DNA of 64,000 nt from Pseudomonas orientalis (GTDB lineage: Bacteria > Pseudomonadota > Gammaproteobacteria > Pseudomonadales > Pseudomonadaceae): contig NZ_CP094351.1 of the NCBI RefSeq assembly GCF_022807995.1, forward strand, positions 308,501 through 372,500, in the 5' to 3' direction. Shown here one piece after another: positions 54,520 to 63,500 of this stretch. A model generated the notes under the pieces. It made no database searches, was not told where the DNA came from, and was given only the letters and a program-made list of their open reading frames with translations. Made by a program: the position numbers and the translations under genes. Position 1 is the stretch's first letter; every line of letters begins with the position of its first letter.

Positions 54520-55911
54520 ATGAGTAGTACGCAAAGCTCCAATGACCTCGAACAGGGGCTCAAACCGCGGCATGTCACCATGCTGTCGATTGCCGGCGTC
54601 ATCGGCGCCGGTTTGTTTGTCGGCTCCGGCCACGCGATTGCCGCCGCCGGCCCGGCCGTGCTGTTGGCCTATGCGGCTGCCGGTACGCTGGTGGTACTGG
54701 TGATGCGCATGCTCGCCGAAATGGCGGTTGCGTCGCCGGACACAGGCTCGTTCTCCACGTACGCCGACCGCGCAATCGGCCACTGGGCCGGTTTCACTAT
54801 CGGCTGGTTGTACTGGTGGTTCTGGGTGCTGGTGATTCCGCTGGAAGCCAACGCGGCGGCGACCATCCTGCATGCCTGGTTCCCCGACGTGGCGATCTGG
54901 GCCTTTACCCTGATCATTACCCTGCTGCTGACCGCAACCAACCTGTTCAGCGTGAAGAACTACGGTGAGTTCGAGTTCTGGTTTGCGCTGATCAAGGTCG
55001 TGGCGATCGTGGGCTTCGTCATCCTTGGCCTGGCGGCGATTTTCGGCTTTCTGCCCACCAGCCAGGTCAGCGGCGTATCGCACCTGTTCGACACCCAGGG
55101 CTTTATGCCTAACGGCATGGGCGCGGTGCTGGCGGCGATCCTGACCACCATGTTCTCGTTCATGGGCACTGAGATCGTCACCATTGCCGCCGCGGAGTCG
55201 AAGAACCCCGGCCAGCAAATCACCAAGGCCACCAACTCGGTGATCTGGCGGATTGGTTTGTTCTATCTCTTGTCGATCTTCATCGTTGTGTCCCTGGTGC
55301 CTTGGAATGATCCGACACTGGCTGCCGTAGGTTCCTACCAGACCGTGCTCGAGCGCATGGGCATTCCGAATGCCAAGCTGATCGTCGACCTAGTGGTATT
55401 GGTGGCCGTGACCAGTTGCCTCAACTCGGCGCTGTACACCGCCTCGCGCATGCTGTTCTCCCTGGGCCGTCGTGGTGATGCGCCGGCTGTGGCCAAGCGC
55501 ACCAATAAAAGCGGTACGCCTTACTGGGCGGTGTTGCTGTCCACCGGCGCTGCGTTCCTGGCGGTATTTGCCAACTATGTGGCACCGGCGGCGGTGTTTG
55601 AATTTCTGCTGGCCAGTTCCGGCGCGATTGCCTTGCTGGTGTACCTGGTGATTGCCGTGTCGCAGCTGCGCATGCGTCAGAAGCGTACGGCGGCGGGTGA
55701 GAAGATCGTCTTCAAGATGTGGCTGTTCCCGGGCCTGACCTACGCGGTGATGGTGTTTATCGTCGGTACATTGACCATCATGCTGTTCCAGGAAGCCCAT
55801 CGGGTCGAAATCATCGCGACGGGCATTCTGAGCTTGCTGGTGGTGTTGGCGGGGCTGTTTGTTGCCAGTCGTCGCAAGGCCCAGAGAGTGGGCGCCCCCG
55901 TACTGAACTGA
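54520..55911 (+). CDS. GABA/amino-acid permease (GabP-like, APC family)
   Basis: A 463-residue, 12-helix permease of the amino acid-polyamine-organocation family. Markers are LKPRHVTMLSIAGVIGAGLFVGSG, YWWFWVLVIPLEANAAATI, FMGTEIVTIAAAESKNPGQQI and RMLFSLGRRGDAP. This pattern is close to GabP; the substrate is inferred. ATG 54520 was chosen (MSSTQSSNDLEQGL). A diverged partial copy of its 3' end lies at 56111-56256. A sigma-54-like promoter precedes it. Confidence 0.88.
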   Translation: MSSTQSSNDLEQGLKPRHVTMLSIAGVIGAGLFVGSGHAIAAAGPAVLLAYAAAGTLVVLVMRMLAEMAVASPDTGSFSTYADRAIGHWAGFTIGWLYWWFWVLVIPLEANAAATILHAWFPDVAIWAFTLIITLLLTATNLFSVKNYGEFEFWFALIKVVAIVGFVILGLAAIFGFLPTSQVSGVSHLFDTQGFMPNGMGAVLAAILTTMFSFMGTEIVTIAAAESKNPGQQITKATNSVIWRIGLFYLLSIFIVVSLVPWNDPTLAAVGSYQTVLERMGIPNAKLIVDLVVLVAVTSCLNSALYTASRMLFSLGRRGDAPAVAKRTNKSGTPYWAVLLSTGAAFLAVFANYVAPAAVFEFLLASSGAIALLVYLVIAVSQLRMRQKRTAAGEKIVFKMWLFPGLTYAVMVFIVGTLTIMLFQEAHRVEIIATGILSLLVVLAGLFVASRRKAQRVGAPVLN

Positions 55912-55927
55912 CAAAATGCAGATCAAA

Positions 55928-56022
55928 AAATGTGGGAGGGGGCTTGCCCCCGATGGCGGTGGATCAGCTGCAAACAAGCTGACTGACCCACCGCTATCGG
56001 GGGCAAGCCCCCTCCCACATTT
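55928..56022. repeat. REPIN, GTGGGAGGGGG type (left copy of duplication)
   Basis: Inverted arms AAATGTGGGAGGGGGCTTGC and complement. It lies inside the duplicated segment; its partner is at 56270-56365. Confidence 0.9.
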
Positions 56023-56030
56023 GGTATGTG

Positions 56031-56108
56031 TCAGTCTGCTGAATTTGTCAGCGCTTGGGATGCGTCTACGTAGTCTGCCTGGAACTGCGGCGATTCGATC
56101 CACGCCAA
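56031..56108 (-). pseudogene. Duplicated 3' fragment of the gene at 56374-56787
   Basis: 78 bases differ from 56374-56451 at one position. The fragment encodes the C-terminal residues ESPQFQADYVDASQALTNSAD, with no start. Confidence 0.85.
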
Positions 56109-56110
56109 TG

Positions 56111-56256
56111 TACGGCGGCGGGTGAGCTGTTCCAGGAAGCCCATCGTGTCGAAATCATCGCGACGGGCGTTCTGAGCTTGCTGGTGGTGTTGGCGGGGCT
56201 GTTTGTAGCCAGTCGTCGCAAGGCCCAGAGAGCCGGCGCTCCCGTACTGAACTGAC
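56111..56256 (+). pseudogene. Duplicated, internally deleted 3' end of the GabP-like gene
   Basis: 16 bases equal to 55686-55701 are joined directly to a copy of 55783-55912, so 81 bases (27 codons, one membrane helix) are missing in frame. The rest differs from the parent at about six positions, mostly silent or conservative. Confidence 0.85.
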
Positions 56257-56269
56257 AAAATGCAGATCA

Positions 56270-56365
56270 AAATGTGGGAGGGGGCTTGCCCCCGATAGCG
56301 GTGGGTCAGTTGACAAATAGGTGACTGACCCACTGCCATCGGGGGCAAGCCCCCCTCCCACATTT
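56270..56365. repeat. REPIN, GTGGGAGGGGG type (right copy of duplication)
   Basis: Inverted arms with one extra C in the right arm. The spacer differs from the left copy at several positions. Confidence 0.9.
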
Positions 56366-56373
56366 GATCTGTG

Positions 56374-56787
56374 TCAGTCTGCTGAATTTGTCAGCGCTTG
56401 GGATGCGGCTACGTAGTCTGCCTGGAACTGCGGCGATTCGATCCACGCCAACGCAGCGGCCTCGTCATCGCTGTCAGTGGCCCATTGCCGATATTCAATC
56501 AGCGCCGCCAGGATAAAGTTGGTCGCTTCCTCTTCGCCTTCCTGCTCCAGCACCAGCGCCAGCAGCGGGTGCGCCAGGAATACCGCACACAGCGCCTGCT
56601 GGCTGGTTTCGCCCGCTGTGCGCATCTCCACGAACAACTCGGTCAAGTCCACTGACTCAAGGTCGATACGGCTGTCGTCGCCGGCAAATGCATCCGGCTT
56701 TGTGGCGACGGCACGCTGGGTACGGTTTTGCTTGGCCTTGGTTTTTGCACGCTGGGCGCGTTTTTGCTGCTTGTTTGGCGAGGCCAT
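56374..56787 (-). CDS. Small hypothetical protein with basic N-terminus
   Basis: A 137-residue soluble protein. The N-terminus is strongly basic (MASPNKQQKRAQRAKTKAKQNR), the rest acidic and helical (ESVDLTELFVEMRTAGETSQ; EQEGEEEATNFILAALIEYR). ATG 56787 has AAGGACG upstream; longer frames are not supported. The 3' end is duplicated at 56031-56108. Function unknown. Confidence 0.7.
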   Translation of the reverse strand: MASPNKQQKRAQRAKTKAKQNRTQRAVATKPDAFAGDDSRIDLESVDLTELFVEMRTAGETSQQALCAVFLAHPLLALVLEQEGEEEATNFILAALIEYRQWATDSDDEAAALAWIESPQFQADYVAASQALTNSAD

Positions 56788-56927
56788 GGGCGTAACGTCC
56801 TTGGGTTTGGGGCAGGTATTGAAGCGCAGGTTGGGTGAAATCCCAAGCAGGTTTGCTCGCGCATCCAACTCGACCACCGGGCAATACATGAATAGGCTTG
56901 GCCTTTGCAACTTGCCAGAGCGTCCTC

Positions 56928-57893
56928 ATGACCCGCGACACCCTTGAGCACAACCAGATTCCCCTCTACTTTGCAGCCATCCTGCTGGCCGCGCTCTGGG
57001 GTGTATTTGCGCCGTCGTTTGCTCAGGGCCTCAGCGTACTGATCACCCCCGCCATCGCGATGTTGATGTACGCGATGTTCCTGCAAATCCCTTTCCTCGA
57101 CCTGCGCCGGGGCTGGGGCAGCAAGCGCTTTATGCTGGCGTTGCTGCTGGCCAATTTCCTCCTGGTGCCCTTGTTGGTATGGGCGCTGACCCGGGGCCTG
57201 CTGGGGCATCCCGCGCTGCTGGTGGGCGCGTTGCTGGTATTGCTGACGCCCTGTATCGATTACGTGGTGGTGTTTACCCACATTGGCAAAGGTGACTCGC
57301 GGTTGATGCTGGCCGCTACGCCGTTACTGTTACTCGTGCAATTGGCACTGCTGCCGGTGTACCTGGGGTTGATGCTGGGAGCGCAATCGGCGGTGGTGAT
57401 CGCGGTCGCGCCGTTTATCGAAGCGTTCCTGTTGTTGATTGCGCTGCCAATGGTGCTGGCCGCGTTGACTGCATTGTTCGCGCGACGGTCACTGTTGATC
57501 AGTCGGTGGAACAGCGCCTGGGCCTGGTTGCCGGTGCCGGCGATGGCCCTCGTGCTGTTTGTAGTGATCGGGTCGCAGATTACATCAGTGATTCGGGATA
57601 TCAGCGCATTGCTGCCAGTGCTCCCCATCTACGCAGGCTTCGCACTGCTGGCGCCGCTGATGGGGATGTTGGCCGCGCGGCTGTTCGCGTTGCCGGCGGC
57701 AACGGCGCGTGCGGTGACGTTCAGCGCATCCACCCGCAATTCACTGGTGGTGCTGCCCCTGGCGCTGGCGTTGCCTGAAGGCGTGCGCGGGTTGGCCGCG
57801 ACGGCGGTCATCCTGCAAACATTGGTCGAACTGGTTGCGCAGTTGATCTACATCCGCCTGATCCCGGCCCTGGTATGGCCCGCCAGTCGGTAA
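56928..57893 (+). CDS. ACR3-like arsenic resistance/BASS-fold transporter
   Basis: A 321-residue membrane protein with about ten helices. The central TPCIDYVVVFTHIGKGDSRL contains a Cys in the place of the conserved ACR3 cysteine, and FSASTRNSLVVLPLALALPEG matches the second inverted repeat of the bile-acid/arsenite transporter fold. There is no arsR or arsC nearby, so the substrate may not be arsenite. Confidence 0.78.
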   Translation: MTRDTLEHNQIPLYFAAILLAALWGVFAPSFAQGLSVLITPAIAMLMYAMFLQIPFLDLRRGWGSKRFMLALLLANFLLVPLLVWALTRGLLGHPALLVGALLVLLTPCIDYVVVFTHIGKGDSRLMLAATPLLLLVQLALLPVYLGLMLGAQSAVVIAVAPFIEAFLLLIALPMVLAALTALFARRSLLISRWNSAWAWLPVPAMALVLFVVIGSQITSVIRDISALLPVLPIYAGFALLAPLMGMLAARLFALPAATARAVTFSASTRNSLVVLPLALALPEGVRGLAATAVILQTLVELVAQLIYIRLIPALVWPASR

Positions 57894-57979
57894 TGCGTGA
57901 ATTTGCAGGTTTGTTCAGACGCTGTTCAGGGGGGCGGTCGGCACCATAAGCCCGCGCTTCCCACCTGACAGGTCACCTG

Positions 57980-59587
57980 ATGGATCATCGCAACCGCTTT
58001 CGCCTGGAGTCACTGGGCATCTTTCTGATCGCCTTGTTGCTGTTCACCCTGGGTATCTGGGATCAGCAGCCTCAGGGCTTCGACGGGCGATGGGCGTTGT
58101 TCCTGCAGGAAATGTTTCGCCACGGCGCGAGTCTTTTTCCCACCACTTACGGCCAGCCGTACGCGGATTATCCCGGCACCGCGACGTTCTTCAGTTTTGT
58201 TTTCGCCCGGTTGTTTGACGCGCCGAACCATCTGGCGAATGTGCTGCCCACCGCGCTCGCTTCGGCCGGGGTGGTTGCGTTGATCTATCGCCTGCTGGCC
58301 CCGTCCAGCCGGCCTTGGGCTTTACTGACGGTGCTGCTGACATTGCTCACCACCCAACTGCTCGAAAAGTCGCGCTCGGTGTGCCTGGACCAGATGGTTG
58401 CGCTGCTGTGTGTCGGCAGTTTCTACCTGTTGCACAGTGGTGAACGGCTGGGCTCGCGGTTCAGGCAGCTCGCGGTTTTCCCTTTGTTTATCCTGGCCTT
58501 CGCGATTCGTGGGCCGCTGGGGTTGATCGAGGTGTGTGGCGTGACATGTATGTACTGGGCGCTGGGCCGGCCGGGGGAGCGGGTCCGGCAGGTGCTGGTT
58601 TACGGCGTTGTCGGGTTGGTGTTGCTGGCGGCGTGCTGGTGGGTGCTGATGAAGCTCGCCCGAATCAGCGGTGGTGATGCCTTTGCCGATGAGGTGTTCA
58701 AGATGCAGGTCGGCGGGCGGCTGGATGAGTCCGGCGAGCCGTTTTACTTCTACTTTCAGCTGAGTTTGTACCGGTACTTCCCGGTGGTGCCGTTGGCCCT
58801 GGCGACGTTGGTAGCGCTACGTCATCGCTGGGCGCAGCGCTGGGCCAGTGATGATGTGCAATTGCTGATGCGCCTCGGCGCGTGCGGCTTGATGATTTTG
58901 CTCGGCCTGTCAGTGCCGCATTTCAAGCGTGCCTATTACATCCTGCCCATGGTGCCGATGTTTGCCGCTGTCGCGGCCTATGGCCTGCTCCAGGCGCAAG
59001 GCTGGCTGGTTGGCGTGCGCCGCTGCTACGAGGGGCTGGTCGTGGCGCTGCCGGCGCTGGGCGTGGTGGTGCTGTTTGCCTGCCGGCATGCCTGGCACAA
59101 GCATGGCTACTGGCCTGATGTTTCGATGCCGTTATTGATCGGTGTGCTGGTACTGATGCAAGTGGCGGCGCTGCTGGCGTGGCGTCGGCCCGGGCGGTTG
59201 ATTTGGCTCAGTGGGATCGCCCTGGCGGCGCAGTGGTCTTTGCTGGTTGCCGTGGTCGAACCGGCCAAGGATCTTCAGTTCGATACCCGGCAGTTTGTCG
59301 GGCAAGTAGAGGCGTTACGGGATGCGCAACCGGGCCCTCTGGTCTTTGTCGACCTGGGCCGGGACACCTGGGCGGTGCGCTACATGATGAATCTGGATCA
59401 CGACGAGCAACCGTTTTTCGTCGGGCGTAATGAACTGGAAAAGCTCGCTGCATTGCCCCGGCCATCCTGGGTGATTGTGCCGCGCAAGGACGCGGCGTTG
59501 TTGAAGGACTCGCCCCTCGAGCCGCTGGCGCCGAGCTTTCAGGGGCGGTTGAATGACAATGCGTTGATGGTGTTTTTGCTCAATTGA
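57980..59587 (+). CDS. ArnT-like membrane glycosyltransferase (PMT family)
   Basis: A 535-residue protein with about twelve helices. It has the GT-C pattern: LGIWDQQPQGFDGRWALFLQ with an acidic residue in the first loop, ADYPGTATFFSFVFARLF, the SVPHFKRAYYILPMVP segment, and a soluble C-terminal part (WAVRYMMNLDHDEQPFFVG). ArnT-type enzymes transfer sugars from lipid carriers to lipid A or other acceptors. Neither donor nor acceptor can be told here. Confidence 0.8.
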   Translation: MDHRNRFRLESLGIFLIALLLFTLGIWDQQPQGFDGRWALFLQEMFRHGASLFPTTYGQPYADYPGTATFFSFVFARLFDAPNHLANVLPTALASAGVVALIYRLLAPSSRPWALLTVLLTLLTTQLLEKSRSVCLDQMVALLCVGSFYLLHSGERLGSRFRQLAVFPLFILAFAIRGPLGLIEVCGVTCMYWALGRPGERVRQVLVYGVVGLVLLAACWWVLMKLARISGGDAFADEVFKMQVGGRLDESGEPFYFYFQLSLYRYFPVVPLALATLVALRHRWAQRWASDDVQLLMRLGACGLMILLGLSVPHFKRAYYILPMVPMFAAVAAYGLLQAQGWLVGVRRCYEGLVVALPALGVVVLFACRHAWHKHGYWPDVSMPLLIGVLVLMQVAALLAWRRPGRLIWLSGIALAAQWSLLVAVVEPAKDLQFDTRQFVGQVEALRDAQPGPLVFVDLGRDTWAVRYMMNLDHDEQPFFVGRNELEKLAALPRPSWVIVPRKDAALLKDSPLEPLAPSFQGRLNDNALMVFLLN

Positions 59588-59607
59588 GATGGCTCTTTGG
59601 AAAGCAC

Positions 59608-60279
59608 TTACTTACAACGAAACCCCTCCGGCATCGTAACCGTGTAATTACGCTGCACCCGATCCTGGAAATTCAGATTGCGCAGCCCCTGTTCCACCAA
59701 AAAGGCTTCTACCTTCGCGGCCTGGCAGTCGTCGTTGTACGACGATGCCCGCAGCACGTACACCGCGCGCTTGCTCGTCTCATCCCGGGCGGTGGCCCTG
59801 AACGTGGTGAGGGTGGTGTAGCCGGTGCGCTCAGAGGTGCCTACGGGGCCGTAGGTGGTGTTTGGGGTGCTGGTGCAGGTCAGCTGGTCGGTTTTCTTTT
59901 TGTTCTTCTTGCACTGCGTGGTGGTGCTGTTTGCCACTTGGCCGTATTCGGTGGCGGTATAGCGGTAGGTGACCTGCTTGCTGTCGACGTCCAGGGTGAC
60001 GGTCATTTTGATCGGTGCATGGTCTTTGGGCAGGGTGGTGTCGGTGAAGACATTGCGAAAGCCCTGGTCCTTCATGGCGCTGACCATGTCGCGCAGGTAG
60101 TAGCGAGCGTTGAGCGCGTTTTCATCGCTGCCGCCGGTGGACGTCACCAGTACCGTGGCCTGGCGGTCGAAGTGGTAGTCGGGATCAGGCGTTGCGTTGA
60201 GCGCTACGTCCATTTGCGTGGCGCACCCACTGAGCATTGCGGTCAGTAGCAAGAGCGTGCAGAGCAAGAAGCGGGTCAT
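59608..60279 (-). CDS. Exported lipoprotein of unknown function
   Basis: A 223-residue lipoprotein with signal peptide and lipobox (LLLLTAMLSGCATQ). The mature part is beta-rich (YHFDRQATVLVTSTGG; KMTVTLDVDSKQVTYRYTATE), resembling DUF4136-type proteins. Two Cys pairs (TTTQCKKNKKK; QLTCTSTP) may form a disulfide. ATG 60279 starts the signal sequence; the longer frame adds an unlikely tail. Converges on the ArnT-like gene. Confidence 0.8.
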   Translation of the reverse strand: MTRFLLCTLLLLTAMLSGCATQMDVALNATPDPDYHFDRQATVLVTSTGGSDENALNARYYLRDMVSAMKDQGFRNVFTDTTLPKDHAPIKMTVTLDVDSKQVTYRYTATEYGQVANSTTTQCKKNKKKTDQLTCTSTPNTTYGPVGTSERTGYTTLTTFRATARDETSKRAVYVLRASSYNDDCQAAKVEAFLVEQGLRNLNFQDRVQRNYTVTMPEGFRCK

Positions 60280-60482
60280 GGAAAAAACCTTACAACTGGG
60301 AATTGGGTAAAGGCTGGACGATTGAGTCCAGCGAAAAACAACCCTCAATCGTGCTGCTGCGACATCAGGGCCGCAGGCATGCCGGCAGAGACCGAATTTC
60401 TAGTATTGTCTGAGCAGGATAGTCAAAAAATGACACGAGCCGACCGGATTATGTCGTGTAGATCTGTTATCTATTTAAAGAT

Positions 60483-60514
60483 AGCTCCCTGCAAACTACT
60501 CTCTGCAGGGAGCT
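60483..60514 (-). terminator. Hairpin after the S8 protease gene
   Basis: Perfect 11 bp inverted repeat AGCTCCCTGCA / TGCAGGGAGCT with a ten-base loop, 25 bases beyond the protease stop. The run after it on the minus strand is ATCTTTAAA, so termination may be weak. Confidence 0.6.
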
Positions 60515-60538
60515 AGGTGTTGATCAGATGCTACGACC

Positions 60539-63500
60539 TTAATGCCAATTGGCCGCAAGGACTGGCTGAAGGGCCTGCTGCTCTGATGTTGCAAGACTTG
60601 TTAAACCAGCGGCGGGAGGTGAGAACGCAGCCATAGCCTGCACTAAAAGCTCAACATTCCGATCAGATAGGCTTTTACCATCACCCGTGCTGATAGTGCT
60701 GGGGCGCTGTGGCGCACTAGCATACCAATTGAGTACCGTTACTTCTTCCTTAGAACCAAGCACAGAAATTTGCAAATCCTGTCCAGCATGCTCAAACCAT
60801 AGCTTATCAGGCGTAATATCCTTGCCAAATACCAAGGTACTCATAGACCCACGGAATCCAAGATCGTAACTACCGTGCCCGACTTCCACCGTAGCCATAA
60901 CACCACTGACAGTCGCTGTATTTGTACCATCTCCAAGTTTTACTTTTGCCATTGACTCCGTATTGACAATGGTATTTTCGCCATTGCCGACAGTCAGCTC
61001 TTGAATTGCACCTTGGATGATGTTCTTTCCATCTCCAACGGTAACCGCTCTCGTCCGACTTGCGACAGTTATTATATTGTCACCATTACCGACTGACAGT
61101 TTTTGATAAATACCCGTTATAATGTTTTTCCCGTTACCAACAGTAGCGCTAGAGGTATTATCAGTCGAGTCAATAGTGTTCTTACCATCGCCAGCGACTA
61201 ATGTTCCCATCATACCATTGAGCCTAACTGTATTATCCCCATTACCCAATGTGACTTTCGCGCTAAATCCAGTGACGGCAAGATCGTTATCAGCTAGATC
61301 AGGCAAATTAACGATCGCAAACGGAGTGTTCACGGGTACGGTAGTAGTTTTGACTGGTGCAATCTGTGTTGGTTTATCTACAACAACGGGCGAAGGGGTT
61401 ACAGCTCCACCTGTGACCGGGGGAGTTGGCACCACCAGGTCAGTAAGATCTGTTGGCTTAGGAGTAGTCATTTCACCCGGTTTAGTTCGATCAATACCTC
61501 GCTCTGCCAAAATTTCGTCAACCGATTTTATTTTTACTTCTGTTGGTCTGGTATCAATACCACCGCCAACGTCTCTACCGCCGACTATTGGCGTGGGGGT
61601 AGTCATATCAACCGGTTTGGTAGGATCAATACCTCGTTCTGCTAAAATTTCTTCGGCAGTTTTTACTTTTGTATCCGTTGGAAGACGATCTCGACCCGCC
61701 AAAAGCTCTTCGACAGTTGGTCTTTTAGGAGTATCGATTGGTGGAATAGGAGGTAGAACAACAGCCGGTATATCAATTATTGGACGTTCGATAGAGGGCT
61801 CCAGTGTGCCCGGCACGGTAATCGTCGGATGCAATGGATCAGGGGTAGTCACAACCGGAGGGACTACCGAAGGAGTAATAGGGACTAGATCCAGCGCATG
61901 GGTAGCGAATATGAAGTCTGACTGACTCAATTGAGTGACATCAAGTGCATCCAAGTAAAGCAGCTCGACCTTACCCCCGGCAGGATCAAGTGCCATAGTC
62001 GAAATATTTACACCGTGAATTTGCGACAGCCCGTTTATCGTACCGCGATTGTTTTTGCTGATTGTGAGTTGTTCAAAGCTAGTGATACCTGTCTGGCTTA
62101 AATCAATTTTGTCGGTGCCCTGCCTAAACCCTCTTAGCGCATTTTGATAGTCCGCAACCCCTGGCTGTCGAGATACAACGAAGGTATCTGAAGTGGCACT
62201 ATCATGGCTGTACACCGTTCCGGCTAGAGACGCAACAAACTGACCGTCAGCCCCCGTTGTGATACTCACACCCTTGGAGCCACCGTTTAACACGACAGTC
62301 CCCAGCCCCTCTTGTGAGGGAACCGCAGAAACGTCGCTGTTGACGTATTCCACTGGCGCAACAAATGTATCCTGAAACTTGAACTGAGCGGCTGTAATTG
62401 CCGACGCCGTTTGATTCTTCAGCAAAATTGACTGAGCATCTCCCAGATCGACACTAACATCAGCGCCGAGCTGTGTGATGACCAGATTTGCGAAGGTCTT
62501 GCCGGTGAAACCAACCAGGTCAATGATCTCACCACGGGCGACATCGTAATTCACCACGGTATCGTTACCACCACCCCGACGATGAACCACAAAAAAGTCC
62601 TTACCCGTGCCACCCTCCAGAGTGTTGTTACCTCGGCCGCCATCAAGCAATGCATCTGCCGGACCTGCGACCAGAGTGTCATTACCATCGCCAGTCACAA
62701 TGTTTTGGATAGGTGAGCGACTGTTGATCGTGAGGGCCGCCCCTCCGATGTTTGCAACGCCCGTTACCAAATTGATAGAAGTATCACCGGAAACTGCCGC
62801 GGCATTGAGCGTATTACGCCCACCAGCAGTTCCACTTGCGGCATCGTCCAATACACCACGGTTAGCCTGCGCAGCTACCGCTTTGATGTACTCATCTGTA
62901 TAAAAGAACGTGTCGTCAGCACTCATCTTGCTACCGTACAGACGCAACGACCAACTGTTCAGCGTTACAGGAAGCCCAGTGGCGGAGTCGGTCACCTCAA
63001 GCTTCCATTCACCTGCCGTGAGCTCGCCCCAGTGATGAGTACTCATGAAGGTATACTTGAAAGCACCTGACTGTGTGCTGCCCACGTCAGCATCGCTTGC
63101 CCCTGCCGTACCAACTGGCACCTTTCCCTGTCGGTTAAGCAATACGCTTTGTGTACCATCTGGAGAAATAAGCTTGAGGGTCACATCTCCCAAACGGCCG
63201 ACCTGAGCATCAAAGTCGATTTCGGCATGCTCCACGTACGAGACAGCATTCATTGCCAAACTTGATGAGAAGGTTTCACCCGCAGCCAACGTTTTACCAA
63301 CAACACCACTGGAAGCACTGAACACTGACTCGTTGGCGCCAGTGCTCTGAGTCATCCAGGCTTCAGACAGCCGCACAGCGGCACGGGCATCGACTTCACC
63401 GAAACCGTAGTCATTACTGGTGTGCATACCGCCCCCGTTCCAGTTGCGGGCGCCGTTGTCGCTCCATACTGTAGACGGATCGTTAATCTTGCGTGCCGAT

